This document shows positions 13,313-25,017 of a DNA stretch of 64,000 nucleotides, one piece after another (within the stretch, counting starts at the first letter, position 1; every line of letters begins with the position of its first letter). The position numbers and the translations under genes are program-made. The stretch is from Lantana camara (taxonomy: Eukaryota > Streptophyta > Magnoliopsida > Lamiales > Verbenaceae), in the NCBI GenBank assembly GCA_037501455.1, contig CM074857.1:125723501-125787500 (forward strand). Direction: 5' to 3'. The notes under the pieces were generated by a model, which saw only the letters and a program-made list of their open reading frames with translations, did no database searches and had not been told where the DNA came from.

Positions 13313-15536
13313 TTCAAAACACGTAGAGAATCACAGAATCTACGACCTAAATGGTAAAACAGAGAACTAGTGAACATGCTGAATTATAACGATATACAAA
13401 AGATAAGGTCTTTAATCTATTGTAGCTCCCACTGTTTTTCAAAGATCTAGAATTCCCAAAGATCTAAGAGGAACACGTTTCCCAATGGGTACTAAGATCC
13501 TAGGCATTTTACCTCGAACCCACGACTCGCGGACATTCTAAGTAAGAACCCTAGGTAGGTACAACTTACCAATTCTAACACCTTTAGAACTCTTAGTAAT
13601 TGTTTTTGCATCACCTATCTTTCAATATGGACCCACGACTCGTGCGACATCCATATTTACTTAGGCGTTAAGCTAGACCCATCAATCATAAGATCATGAC
13701 CAAAACTTAGTTCGAACGACCCACGACTCGCGGACATCGCCCTTGCTAAAATTGACCACGAAATATTGACCATTTAAAATGATTAATTAGGTAACTAAGA
13801 ACTAATAAGCTCCACTAGCTATCCCACGACTCGCGGACAATAACTAGCTTTACTTACTAAACTTAAAACCTATTGATGGAATGCTAGGAATTTAATTCAA
13901 AATTTGCATCTCGAATTAAACACCTATTTGTTCGAAATTAGCTTAATATTTAATGGGAATTTTCGAATCAACCGGAGAGTTGTCCGGTTCGACCTCACCA
14001 ACATATAAGTTATCCAATTTTATTAGTCTTGATTAATGCAAGTACACTTAAATGCATATCAAACAAGCACATAAACAGATAACATGTCCTAGCATGATAC
14101 TAACATGTAATGATCATGGGTTCTACCTATCTTATGCGTGATATGTGGGAGCCACTCCACAATCACAAGTTCTAACATACATGCCACATAAATAGTTTAA
14201 ATCACATAAGGGAAAGCGGTAACAAAATACGAGCCCTATCTCTATTACATTTAACAATTGAGATTCCCCTCCCTAACATTTTGAGGGGTCTTCACTTATG
14301 GCCTCCTTGTTACTTGAATGTGGTCCATCTTACTCCATGGGTGCATTGTCTCCAAAATGAAAATAAAACCTCACCACCTATCTCTACTCTCAAATTACAA
14401 TAAAAAGAAAAAGACATAAAGTAATAAGGCTCAATCTTCATATTGGCCTTAGACAATTACACGGGGCATACCCCGGCCTCAAAAACAGTAATATGGAAAG
14501 CCACATAATAAATCACATAACAGTACGCACATAAGTGAGGCTCCAACCTCAATTGAAAAACGCAACTATAGGGCTCCAACCCCAATTTAAACCATCCATG
14601 TGCATAAATTAAAACCATACATAGATCTAAACCCATGATCACCTAACATGCTTTTACGAGAATTTAAATTTAGCCAATAAATTAAAATTCTCGTTTCAAG
14701 TCCTAATGACTTAAAACACGACTTAGATGCAATTCTTGTTCAAGAGCCTTTTCAATAAAACCCGAAAAACAATAAACCAATAAAATTCCAATTAATTTCC
14801 AAAATTAATAATTTTATTCTTTCATTATTTTCAGAAAATAAAATTCATAATTTTCCCAATATCCAAATCGCTTCAATTTCTCAAAAATCCCAATTTAATC
14901 AAAATTTTAAAATAATTTTATTTTAACAAAACTGATTTTAAAAGATAAAATTAAAATTAAATTAAATCGGGATTTTACGGACCGAAACCACGAAACAACA
15001 CGAAACACGAAAAACGAGCCCAAAAAAAAAAAATTGCCCAGCCGCGTGAGGCACCACCGCGCGGCAGTTGCCGCTCGCGTGCGCACGCTGGGCGTGCATC
15101 ATGCGCGCACCGCGCGCAGCATCGCCCACCGCGACTAGGCGGGCTGAGCAGGCGTCCCGCGCGGTTGCGGGACGGACTAGGCGCGCCCGGGACGGCTCCC
15201 GCGCTGTTGCGGGAGGAGCTGGGCGGCGCGACGGGCCTGGGCGTGCGACATGCTAGCACGCCTAGGCTCGTTGCTTTTCGTGTTCGTTTCGTATTTCTGG
15301 GTTTCTCGAAAACCCGGTTCAATCCAAAAATTAAAAATTCGATTTAAACATATTTCAATCAAAACGGTTTTCAAAATCACAATTTAAGAAAACAGTTTCA
15401 GAAATTCAGGAAAAATTACAGTTTCGTATTTCAGGCTTTCTAAAAGAACTCATGAATACCTAATTCGCATCTAAGCCTAAGAATTTCTACCAAATTCAGA
15501 ATAATTGAGACGAATCAGAAACACGATTAACGAGGT
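13313..15536 (-). other. copia-2 long untranslated leader
   Basis: About 2.2 kb separate the primer site from the Gag start, with no long coding frame of its own. It contains four spaced copies of a 17-base motif (13519-13839), an AT-rich middle (14640-14980) and a short, very GC-rich block (15040-15260) full of CGCG palindromes. Such a leader could hold packaging or internal ribosome entry signals, but nothing in the sequence proves it. Confidence 0.7.
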
Positions 15537-15549
15537 GGCTCTGATACCA
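15537..15549 (-). promoter_or_regulatory. copia-2 primer-binding site
   Basis: On the element strand TGGTATCAGAGCC lies two bases after the 5' LTR. It is a perfect complement to the 3' end of plant initiator methionine tRNA, the standard copia primer. Confidence 0.92.
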
Positions 15550-15551
15550 CT

Positions 15552-17487
15552 TGTTGGAAAACACGAATCAGAAAGCAGCGGAATTTAAAAAATTTCCCAA
15601 CAAAAGGACCTTGAACTCGCAATCGTGTAACCAGATTCGTAAAGATAGAAAACTTACTTTTCTTTTATTCTTTCTTGAAGCGTTTCAAGCCACCCAAGAA
15701 CGCTCTTCTCGCGGCTTGATCCCCTCTCCTTGGTAAAGCTCGAATCTTCAAACTTCTAACTTGAAGTCTCTAGAGAAAGTCCACCAACTTGATCACAATC
15801 TAACTAGTAAGGATGCTAGTTCTCTAGTTAGTGTTTAGGCTTAACCTAGGGTTTAATTTAATCTTGGAGAAAGGAAGGTGTTCAACACATGAACCAAAAA
15901 TTGTCAATTAGCTCTAAAGGGGAGCATGAGCTCCCCTATATATAGGAAAGGGGAGGGGCGGCCGAACCTAGTCCTTATTGGACAAGGATTTGGTTCCCCT
16001 CTCTCCTATTACTTGATCATCAAGTATTTTCCAACTTTGACTTTGAATTCTAATTCTAGTCAACTTTTAAGAGAGCTAAAAATATCCAAACTATTTTTGG
16101 ATAATTTTATACTTTATTTATTATAAAATAAATAACTTATTTTTATCTAATTAATTAATTCATAATTAATTAACTAGATTATTTTCTCCAAAATTAGACT
16201 TTCTTTTTAATTCAAAATTAAACCAAAGTCTATTAAATAATTAACTAATTAATTATTTAATATATATATATAATATATATATACACACGTGTGTGACACG
16301 TGTCACAGTGACACGTGTCACTCACGTGAGCCACACGTGTGGAACCCTCTTGGCCCGATTAACTCGTTTAATCATTTTCAAGCCTCAACTCATGTAACCA
16401 AGTTGTTGTGTGTGACCCTCTAGGTTCTCAATTCAATTAGCAGTGACCCTAATTAATTAATTCACTAATTAATTAATCAGTCCACAGATTAAACGACCAT
16501 AGTCTAGCAACAGGTGTTTAACCCCTAGCTGAATTGGAATGTTCGGATTCGACAGAACCTTTAAGTCATTGAATCATGTGAGATACAATCCTCCTACTCA
16601 CTATCTCTCAACCAAGATCTAGGGCAAGGGAATAATCAGAACCCTAATAATCCGGTCTTAAAGCTAAGTGCATTTCATATCCATTTGATCTCAATCCAAG
16701 AAACCCTTTTCTTGATGTCTTGATCTGCTGCCTTGGCCAAGGACTCCATATGGCATATGAATGACTTACACAATAAGAGATCACCTTGCAAATGCAAGTG
16801 TAGGTCCTATCTTGATTCTCATTCACTTTCATGAGTCACTTGTGCAGCCCCAGCATAAGCCTTGAATCAGTTGTCTAAGGCGACACCCTTTAAAGCTTAT
16901 ACCTAAGACTACAGAGTTAACTCATAAAGTGACAAGGAACCTCAAGTCTAAGGATCAATTAATCACATCAATGACTCGTGAGATATTTCCTAATCTGGAA
17001 GTTTCCATTTCCTGAAATAGAAACTTCCTTTCCCATTTAGGAATGTTCTCACACGGGGCACCTTAGTGAACTTACTTATTAAAGTAAGCACCCTCATGTA
17101 TCACGCACGTATCAGCTATACACTTTGCACCTCCATGAAACAAGGTGGTCCTTCTTAAGGGCGTGATCCCACAAGCAAGCCTTAGAGGAGTCAGGTTGAC
17201 ACTCCCACTGTCTGTAGGACTCATCGGCTTGGAGTATTTTACTAATCATGACTTATGTGATATAGGGCTCGTTTCATGAACCATTTCACCTAAATGGTAG
17301 AGTCCTAAAGTCATCAGGATTAGGGGAGTTCTCATACATGCACAGCTAAAGTAAACGCATACCAAACAAGAGCATATAAAGAAGTGTTGCCTCAATTCGT
17401 TATTTCATTCAAAGATTGTCTGTGATTACAATAAGGAAAAGCACCAAGCGGATATACAATCGGCTTTCTAGGGCACTATTCCTAACA
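15552..17487 (-). repeat. copia-2 5' LTR (1936 bp)
   Basis: Same length and ends as the copy at 7440-9375. A TATATATAGG sequence at about 15936-15945 differs by one base from the other LTR and might serve as TATA box in the opposite sense only, so promoter position is not assigned. Confidence 0.95.
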
Positions 17488-18191
17488 ATGAGAGTCCCCT
17501 TCGTTCTCGTTAACTCGTTCCGTGGGCTCCTTATTCCTGCCCCTGGAGGGATGCTCATTGCCCTCCTGCTGGGGCGCTTCTCTGGCTGGTGGTATTGGTG
17601 GCACCCTGGGGACGGCCTGGGTTTCCCTAACAGGGAAAGCTTGCAATCCGCCCAAAGGTGCTGCGATTTGAGTGGCCTGCCCAGAGGGGAAGTACATAGA
17701 ATGAAATTTTTCCCACGCCCCCTGAGCCGCCTGAACCTCACACTGGGTATACAAAGCCCTCAATTGCTGCGTAGTTAGGGGTGGTAACTCTACTCCTTCA
17801 ACCTCCCTAGGAATCACTACGGGGAGCTGCATTGGCCGGCGAGGTACGGTTGAACCGGCGGCATCATAACAGCAGGAGCAAACGTGTACCCCGGCGGCAT
17901 CATATATCCCTGACCTCCTGGATTTGTAAGGGCATGCACCCCTTGAGTTTGGGGAGGGTGTGAAAGAGCAAAGTGAGAAAATCCTCCTGCGGCGCCGGAA
18001 GCTGGTAGTGCTGGTGGGGCCGGTGGGAGAACGGAAGATTCGGCCTGCAGGGCCGCCCCAGTGAGGGGCACTCCACCTTCAGCGACGGTAGGGGGTGGGC
18101 CTCCGCCTACAGGGATGGTGGGTACTATGGGGTTGACGTCCGGAGAAATGTTATCTCCTCCTCCCGCAGCGCTGGACCTTGTGGCAACCAT
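17488..18191 (-). pseudogene. Tat-type Gag N-terminal part
   Basis: A reading frame starts MVATRSSAAGGGDN at 18191 and is rich in Pro, Gly and Ala. It ends at 17817. A second frame from 17832 (MQLPVVIPREVEG) carries on to 17488 and joins the main Gag frame at 7437 in register across the copia-2 target site. The two frames differ by one position near 17817-17832, so either the N-terminal part is frameshifted or translation starts at 17832. The leader between the LTR and 18191 is only about 90 bases. Confidence 0.75.
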
Positions 18192-18281
18192 AGTTGTGAA
18201 GATTTCGGGGGTGTTTGCTTTTCAACTAGCAGAAGAGATGGAAGAGGTGAAGAGATGGTTTCCCACAGACGGCGCCAAAAA

Positions 18282-19092
18282 TGATGGGTTCCAAAAGGGG
18301 TGGTTCAGAATCCGATCAGTTTAGAATTTGTTTGAAGGGGGAAATCACCAGGATCCGCCGAAAAAAATGGGGGTTCTACCTGCTAGGACAAACACACAGA
18401 AAAGTCAGAAGGCCAAGCTGGGGAAACCGGGGGTGATACCCAGTTTGGCTCTCCGACGCTCAAGTCAGTTCAAGGTATGAAGGAGGAAACGTTGGTTCAG
18501 TAATAGTTCCAGAGATGAGGATTGCTTACCATGTAGAAGATGACTTTAGCTATTTATAGTTGAGGGTCAAGGGCCCTTTGGTCATTTGCCTCAAGTGGTC
18601 CTGGCCGAATGTTGCCCTAACACGTGGCGCCATGAGAGAGAAACCTAGGAGGAATCTTCTGCAAAAGCGGCCAAAAGTTGGTGCTGGCAACAGTGGCAGG
18701 TGCGCGGGCATGTACGATGTGTCAGAGAGCCATTTGGGTGGTTGGTAACGAGGGCTTAAGAGCACGCTCGTGACAACCTGGAGTATTGGAAGCCAAGATA
18801 TCCGCTGGGGGGAATGAAGGCTCCAGTTCAAGTAACGAGCCAGAAGGGGAGGCCACTCTGAGGGAGTGTGACGCTCGAAGAGGGCTCCCTTGGCACGTGG
18901 ACGTGCCAATCATACAGTATGAATGGCGCTCGTGAGAGTGACAGCGCTCGTTGGGCTTAACTCCTGAAGAAGGATTGCGCTCGTTGGGCTTAGCGCTCGT
19001 GCACTGATGGGTGCAACCTTGGGGAGACAGATGTCATCATCTCGGTGGTGCCACGTGTCCTAACGTGGGACGATCGTATTTTGACCCCATCA
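18282..19092 (-). repeat. 5' LTR of the Tat-type element (811 bp)
   Basis: On the element strand it begins TGATGGGGTCAAAATACG and ends ACCCATCA, with inverted ends of the TGATGGG type. It is followed at once by TTTTTGGCGCCGTCTG, a TGGCGCC primer-site motif seen in several plant gypsy lineages (18266-18280). The right flank is ATTAT; the partner LTR is outside the window, so the target duplication cannot be checked. The outer part contains repeated GCGCTCGT motifs. Confidence 0.85.
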
Positions 19093-19370
19093 ATTATATA
19101 TGTCAATATCTTTATTTATATTATTATATTAAACCATCGACCCAAGTATAATAATTATATATCGTAATAATACATATTTTATTAATATATGTGGTTTGAT
19201 AACGTAATATAAATTCATAGGTTGTTTATAGTTGTACCTCCAACGAGATTGAGTAACTACATCTCGTGCTCCTTAGATAAAAATATTACACAACCTACCC
19301 TTCTAAATTTAAAAAATTACAAATGAATCTATTTCGATTGGTTATATCTCACCACTAATTAGTTCCTCAC

Positions 19371-19927
19371 TGTTAAGGGAGAAAAAAAAAGTCACCCACG
19401 CTCGGGTAAGATCTGCCCCAAGAAGCATCCGTACGCCTACATGACAGATCTTGAGCCTCTCAGCCCACGACACTCGCCAACAACATCTGACACAGTGGTA
19501 GTGCGTACCTCATACCTGATACGCCGTCCACTTTTTAGAGGCATCACTTTCATGCCATCACAGGACGCCACGTGTTAGGGCAACATAAGTTTGGGACCAC
19601 TTGGTCAAATTATGCAAAGTACCCTCCCTCCTAACATATAAATAGGGAGAAACCCTTGCTTTTTTTTTCCAAGTCATCTTCTCCACGAGATACTGTACTT
19701 AAAACTGGGCATAATTTCCTCCATTTCCTTCTTCTCAAGCTCCGCATTACGTTCACCTTAACTGCATCTTTGTTCTACTTGCTCTCTTGGTGTTATCCTA
19801 GCTGGAAGAACCCACGCTAAAAAAGAAACCTAGTTCTTGAGGCTCAACGTCTGTGATGGTCTCCCTTTCTTAAACAAATCTCAAAGTGTTTGGTGTTAAA
19901 GCAACCTTCTGAGTTTTTACACCATCA
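19371..19927 (+). repeat. Diverged LTR related to the Tat LTR, inverted relative to it
   Basis: The plus strand here matches the minus strand of the Tat LTR in several blocks in the same order: CGCCACGTGTTAGGGCAACA (19568-19587), GGGACCACTTGG, a TATAAATAGG box (about 19637), AAGTCATCTTCT (about 19671) and a TCCTAGC-GGAAGAACCC block (about 19797). It ends ACACCATCA at 19927. No target duplication is seen, so the start at 19371 is approximate and the copy is old. Confidence 0.6.
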
Positions 19928-20800
19928 GGTGGAGCAATGATAATATTCTCCACGGCCGGATCAAAAACTAACTTGTTTCTTAATTGCTCTTTCTATTTCT
20001 TCTCTTCCTCCGCTAAGCCGTTTTCACTACACTTCGTACGCCTACTCTCTCTCTCTCTCTCTAATATTTCTTTTTATCTTTTAAATTGTTCTTAATTATT
20101 TTTTTCTTTCTTTCAACAATTTAGATTAGAAGCATAGACATGAAGATTATTTCAGTTAAATAACATATCACGAGTTACGCTCTCCTCAATTATATAATTT
20201 TTATGCAAGTAGACAACACGGACAACAAATTTTATACTTTTAAATTCCACATGATGTACATGAAATAATCTTCTGGTTGAATTGAATAAGACAAATATAT
20301 CGTTGAATGAAAAAGAGAGTTTCTTTTAGGTTGTGAATTGTGTTGGAAAAAAATAAAATGAAATAACTGAGTAATAAAAATAAGAAAAATAATTGAGAAA
20401 GAAAAGGATCTAGATTTAATCCAAGAAAAAAAAAATAATAGATAAGTTATTTGGATAGAGAAGAAGAATTTTGTACAATTCAATTTTTCTATTTGTAATT
20501 TAATTGGACAACGTGTCTTAATAAATTCCTCAATTTTATTCTTTTTTTATATTCTTTTTATTTTTTTCCTCATATTTTTTAATTTATATTTTAACTATTT
20601 CCTATTAATATATAATTATTAAATTTATATTTAGATGAATAATTTAATTTAATATATTAAATAATAATAATTTTATTCTTTGCATCAAGTGTGTAAAATT
20701 ACTAATTTTTTTTAAAAAGATTATTTTATATAATCTCTAAACCTAAGGCGAGTTTCCTTTACAAGAATAAGTGGGTTTGGTAAAATCAAGACCCATAGGC
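19928..20800. other. AT-rich intergenic DNA
   Basis: After about 130 bases that may still belong to the old Tat-related element, only AT-rich DNA with a CT-rich tract (20046-20062) is visible. No gene or clear repeat was recognised. Confidence 0.6.
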
Positions 20801-20828
20801 CAACAGGAGTTGCTCAAGTGGTTAATGA

Positions 20829-22245
20829 GTTTAAAACAAAACATGTAAAGCAGGTGACGGGTTCAACTAGCATAGATACCTAATCCCGAATAATAGATCA
20901 ACAAATATAACAAGTGACGGGTTCAACTAGCATAAATCCCTAGTCCTGAATATCAACATAAAGTAATAATCATCAAGTGCCACAATGGGCCGAATGAAAG
21001 TGCCACAATGGGCTACCGAATAGTAAAATATAATCTCAAGTCTACGGGTCAAAGCATAAGTAAAGTGTATGAAAAGACAAATGCAAATAGAAAGACTAGA
21101 CCGACGAAGTACAACTCAAAGGACTCACTTCCGCCTAGCAAACGCCAACAACCTGCAACTAAAAGTGTAAATGAGGGTCAGTCAACTTGGCCGAGTGAGG
21201 GGGCTAACGCACACCCACATTATATATATATAAGGAGCATAGCATAGAATAAAAAGAATGGACTCATGAACCGGGGATAGGTGTTACATACCAAAATGTT
21301 TTGAAAGAACCCGAATAAGATATAGATATAAGTTTAGAAACCATTTTCCAGAAAGACTCTATCCCGATTCATAATTCCATAACATATCATAATCAACTAC
21401 TCGGCGAGTACGAGCTTCCCACCTTTACTCCTCAAAACATAAATCACAATCAATCCAACCGCTACACCAATGATGGAGGGGATGTACAGTCCCCAAAACC
21501 ATCTATAATAACACCGTCTAAAATAGACTCGATCTCAAGAGAGTAGCGAACCCACAAGAGTCATCCCCGGCCTTAGCCAAAGGCTCAAGATACCACGCCT
21601 CCCTCATCACCCTAAGGTCGCGCAATGATATCTCAAATGGATACTACGCACATGGTTGAAACTCCGACGGCCCTAACCGTCCCGGAGGCCCCATTACCCG
21701 TAGCTTCTCGGATCCACAATAGAACAGAACAGAACAGATACCAATCTTTCATGGAAAATCTCGCTACAGAATCGTAACACAACTGAATTTTCCAAAATAG
21801 CTTACATATGCCTCAAAAACTGGTTTTTATACATATTCCTACACTGTGGAATTTAAGCCACGAAGGCTCCCACACACGCAGGACGCACGCAAAAGTGCAT
21901 AGACATATCATATCCAACACGTATGTATTTATAATAAGATATACTCGCATGCAAGGGTAGAAATCAGCATATAAAGGCCATAGGTCGCATAACTATATAT
22001 ACAAAATCCTAAACCTCACCTCGTAGTAGTAGTGTCTGAGAGTGTGAAGGGCCAAACACTCTAAGCCTCGGGCTCACCAGCACCACCCAACTCTGTGACA
22101 AGACATGCAAAGGCCCAGACTTAAACTCTATATGAACCAAGTAAGACGCACGGCAACATAAAACATCATGTATGAAATGCATTATGGAATGATATGGATT
22201 ATGGAATGAAGTGTACACATAGGTCACATGGCATAACATAGGACA
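20829..22245 (-). repeat. Left arm of a large inverted repeat (LTR and 3'-region relic)
   Basis: Read on the minus strand, this arm matches 22919-24250 nearly throughout, with scattered substitutions and small indels. Within it the LTR-type start TGTAACACCTATCCCCGG begins at 21288 on the minus strand. Near the outer end a segment of about 60 bases containing GACGGGTTCAACTAGC occurs twice in tandem (20857 and 20916 regions). The arm has short open frames, but they are mirror copies of those in the other arm and do not look like genes. Confidence 0.85.
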
Positions 22246-22918
22246 AGCTCTCAAACGAAATTAAATAAGTGATGTGTGATTGTCTGATTAATGAATTGGG
22301 AAGCATGAATTTCTTTTGTTATTGCCTGCCGCCACTTTACCTTCTTCCCATTTAATTTGAGTGTTGAAATTCTTGTTTTTAAAACGCCATTTCACGCCAA
22401 TTAGCTGATGCTTCATTAATTGATCAAATACATGCGTGTGTGCATTATATATTTAGTGTAATTATTGGCTATTTTGGGTTCTTCACGAACCAATTTAATT
22501 GAATTAAGTTAGATAGATTAATTGTTAATGAGTGTTTGTCGTGTAATATGCATAAATGACATTTCTTATATAATATTCTGAATATTGACGTTACATATAT
22601 ATATTTAGGTGTTAGTGTAATTATAAATTCTAGGTATTAAAATGAAATGAGAATTCAAGGTAACCTCACTTTCTTTCTTTGACGGCATTAATGTGTTGTA
22701 CCCATTTTCTATTTTAGAGTAATTGCTATTATAATCTGACTTGGTTAATTATCGAAAGTGTTAGAATATCTTTATATGATATAAATGCGCTTTTAACCTT
22801 AAGAATGATATAAACTGAGATTGTTTATCTTAGCCTTTGGGTTGCTTGGTATATTATATGTTATGATATTACTTTAATTATGCTCTAAACTCTAGTACTT
22901 CATGTTAATTGTTAAATA
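22246..22918. other. Spacer between inverted-repeat arms
   Basis: About 670 bases of AT-rich unique sequence with no gene seen. It separates the two arms, so the pair would form a long hairpin with a 0.67-kb loop if transcribed through. Confidence 0.7.
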
Positions 22919-24250
22919 CATGTCTTATGCTATGTTACGTGACCTATGTGATACATATCAGTCCATAATGCATTTCATACACGATGTTCTGTGTTGTCGT
23001 GCGTCTTACTTGGTTCATATAGAGTTTAAGTCTGGGCTTCTGTATGTCTCGTTACAGAGTTTGGTGGTGCCGGTGAGCCCGATGCTTAGAGTGTTTGGCC
23101 CTTCACACTCTCAGACACTACTACTACGAGGTGAGGTTTAGGATTTTGTATAGTTATGCGACCAATGGCCTTTATATGCTGATTTCTACCCTTGCATGCG
23201 AGTATATCTTATTATAAATACATACGTGTGGGATATGATATGTTTATGCGCTTTTGCGTGCGTCCTGCGTGTGTGGGAGCCTTCGTGGCTTAAATTCCAC
23301 AGCGTAGGGATATGTATAAAAACCAGTTTTTGAGGCATATGTAAGCTATTTTGGAAAATTCAGTTGTGTTATGATTCTGTAGCGAGTTAGCCATGTTATA
23401 TGGTATCTGTTCTGTCCTGTTATATTGTGGATCCGATGAGTTACGGGTAATGGGGCCTCCGGGACGGTTAGGGCCGTCGGAGTTTCAACCACATGCGTAG
23501 TTTCCATTTGAGATATCATTGCGCAACCTTAGGGTGATGAGGGAGGCGTGATATCTTGAGCCTTCGGCTAAGGTCGGGGATGACTCTTGTGGGTTCGCTA
23601 CCCTCTTGAGATCGAGTCTATTTTAGACGGTGTTATTATAGATGGTTTTGGGGACTGTACATCCCCTCCATCATTGGTGTAGCGGTTGGATTGATTGTGA
23701 TTTATGTTCTGAGGAGTAAAGGTGGGAAGCTCGTACTCGCCGAGCAGTTGATTATGATATGTTATGGAATTATGAATTGGGATAGAGTCTTTCTGGAAAA
23801 TAGTTTCTAAACTTATATCTATATCTTATTCGGGTTCTTTCAAAACATTTTGGTATGTAACACCTATCCCCGGTTCATGAGTCCGTCCTTTTTATTCTGT
23901 GCTATGCTCCTTATATATATATAATGTGGGTGTGCGTTAGCCCCCTCACTCGGTCAAGTTGACTGACCCCTCATTTACACTTTTAGTTGCAGGTTGTTGG
24001 CGTTTGCTAGGCGGAAGTGAGTCCTTTGAGTTGCACTTCGTCGGTCTAGTCTTTCTATTTGCATTTGTATACACTTTACTTATGCTTTGACCCGTAGACT
24101 TGAGATTATATTTTACTATTCGGTAGCCGTGCGTGGCACTCTCATTCGGCCCCTTGTGGCACTTGATGATTATTACTTTATGTTGATATTCGGGATTAGG
24201 TATCTATGCTAGTTGAACCCGTCACCTGCTTTGCATGTTTTGTTATAAAT
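22919..24250 (+). repeat. Right arm of the large inverted repeat
   Basis: It mirrors the left arm. It continues outward to GGGGTGTTACA at 24435-24445, which pairs with TGTAACACC at 23856. The segment 23856-24445 therefore has the ends of an LTR of the TGTAACACC type (about 590 bp), and the part upstream would be element interior. No coding domain is visible. Confidence 0.85.
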
Positions 24251-24445
24251 GCTTCCACTATCTATTGAGGTTGGTTTTAATTGCTTCCGCACTCTGAGTT
24301 TTGGTCAAGTTAGATCCGCCTAGCCTAGTGTGTGAGTTGGTCTCCCATTCGCTCTGATTCGGATTTGGGACATGGACTTTCATTTCATGTTTCGGGTCTG
24401 GGTCATAGTGCGGGGGATGTGGCATCCTCCGTTTGGGGTGTTACA
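23856..24445 (+). repeat. Probable LTR with TGTAACACC...GGTGTTACA ends
   Basis: Inverted ends of about 10 bp bound a 590-bp segment. The type resembles LTRs of plant gypsy chromoviruses, but no internal domain is left to confirm that. Flanking five-base duplications were not found, so it is not an intact solo LTR. Confidence 0.5.
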
Positions 24446-24531
24446 TCCTTAAGTGGTAACTCCAGGGCAAGATCCCAGGTTCGAACCCGATTTGAGTGTG
24501 TGTGAGTTTTAATATAAAAAAAAAAAAAAAC
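24446..24531 (+). mobile_element. tRNA-derived SINE-like fragment
   Basis: An A-box-like CTTAAGTGGTAAC near 24448-24460 and a clear B box GGTTCGAACCC at 24478-24488 precede a GTGTGTG stretch and an A-run (24517-24530). This arrangement of a Pol III promoter and A tail is typical of plant SINEs. The head is missing or diverged, so it is called a fragment. Confidence 0.55.
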
Positions 24532-25017
24532 AAACATAATCTAGGCTTTGAAAGAAAAGAAATCTGCCCTTTTTTTGGAGCCGATTTAGGATGGAAAAAA
24601 CTTCAGTATATATAATCTTGATGAAAGTGGCCACTAAATACCCACATTTTTGTGGGAGAGATATTTTTAGTGTAATGACCCCTGTTTTTGTAGATGTCAC
24701 GTTTTCTTTTGGAGATAATTTTCGTGAAAATTTTTCCCACTTTCTTTCCCGCATAATTTCCCGCTAATTTAGGTGTTTTTCTTCTCTCTTCAATTCCCAT
24801 ATATCTACTTCTCTTCTACAACACATTATGGTTGTTAAAAGTGTGAACATAATATTAATAGAAGATATTATGTATATCTTTTGTAGGTTTTCTATTATTA
24901 TCTATACTATTATATTAAGTGAGAGGGCCAAGTTTGGTCTCTTGGACTCTCCATTTCTTTTCTTTCTTTTTTTTAATTTGATTTTAAAAAAAGAAACTCA
25001 CCCATGTACAATACTAA

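Larger units (their letters stand above)
7440..17487 (-). mobile_element. copia-2: full-length Ty1/copia element nested in Tat Gag
   Basis: It is 10,048 bp with 1936-bp LTRs and a perfect ATGAG target duplication (7435-7439 and 17488-17492). On the minus strand the order is 5' LTR (15552-17487), primer site, 2.2-kb leader, one polyprotein frame and 3' LTR (7440-9375). I count five differences between the LTRs (at 7469, 7830, 8615, 8952 and 9145), about 0.3 percent, so the insertion is young. Long LTRs suggest the Angela/BARE side of copia, but the lineage is not proven. One in-frame TGA in the integrase is the only coding lesion seen. Confidence 0.97.
1..19092 (-). mobile_element. Ty3/gypsy (Tat-type) LTR retrotransposon, left end outside window
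   Basis: The element reads right to left: 5' LTR (18282-19092), a primer-site-like segment, Gag, aspartic protease, reverse transcriptase, RNase H and a second RNase H-like domain, then off the window at base 1. A second RNase H after the RT is a known hallmark of the Tat/Ogre branch of Ty3/gypsy. Two copia elements are nested in it; without them about 5.9 kb of the element lies in the window. The reading frame is continuous across both insertion points once one copy of each target duplication is removed. Three lesions break the polyprotein: a frame change near 17820-17835, a one-base frame change near 5400, and an in-frame TAG at 1822-1824. This copy is therefore not autonomous. Confidence 0.93.

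Noticed and set aside
15068..15347. Short GC-rich frames in the copia-2 leader
   Set aside because: Frames exist on both strands because stops are rare in GC-rich DNA; no domain or start context supports them.
18282..18283. Five-base target duplication for the Tat element
   Set aside because: Only the right flank (ATTAT) is in the window; the left end is outside, so no claim is made.
22009..23141. Similar 80-residue frames on opposite strands (22009-22254 and 22902-23141)
   Set aside because: They are the same stretch of the two inverted-repeat arms; no known domain, so treated as repeat sequence and not as genes.
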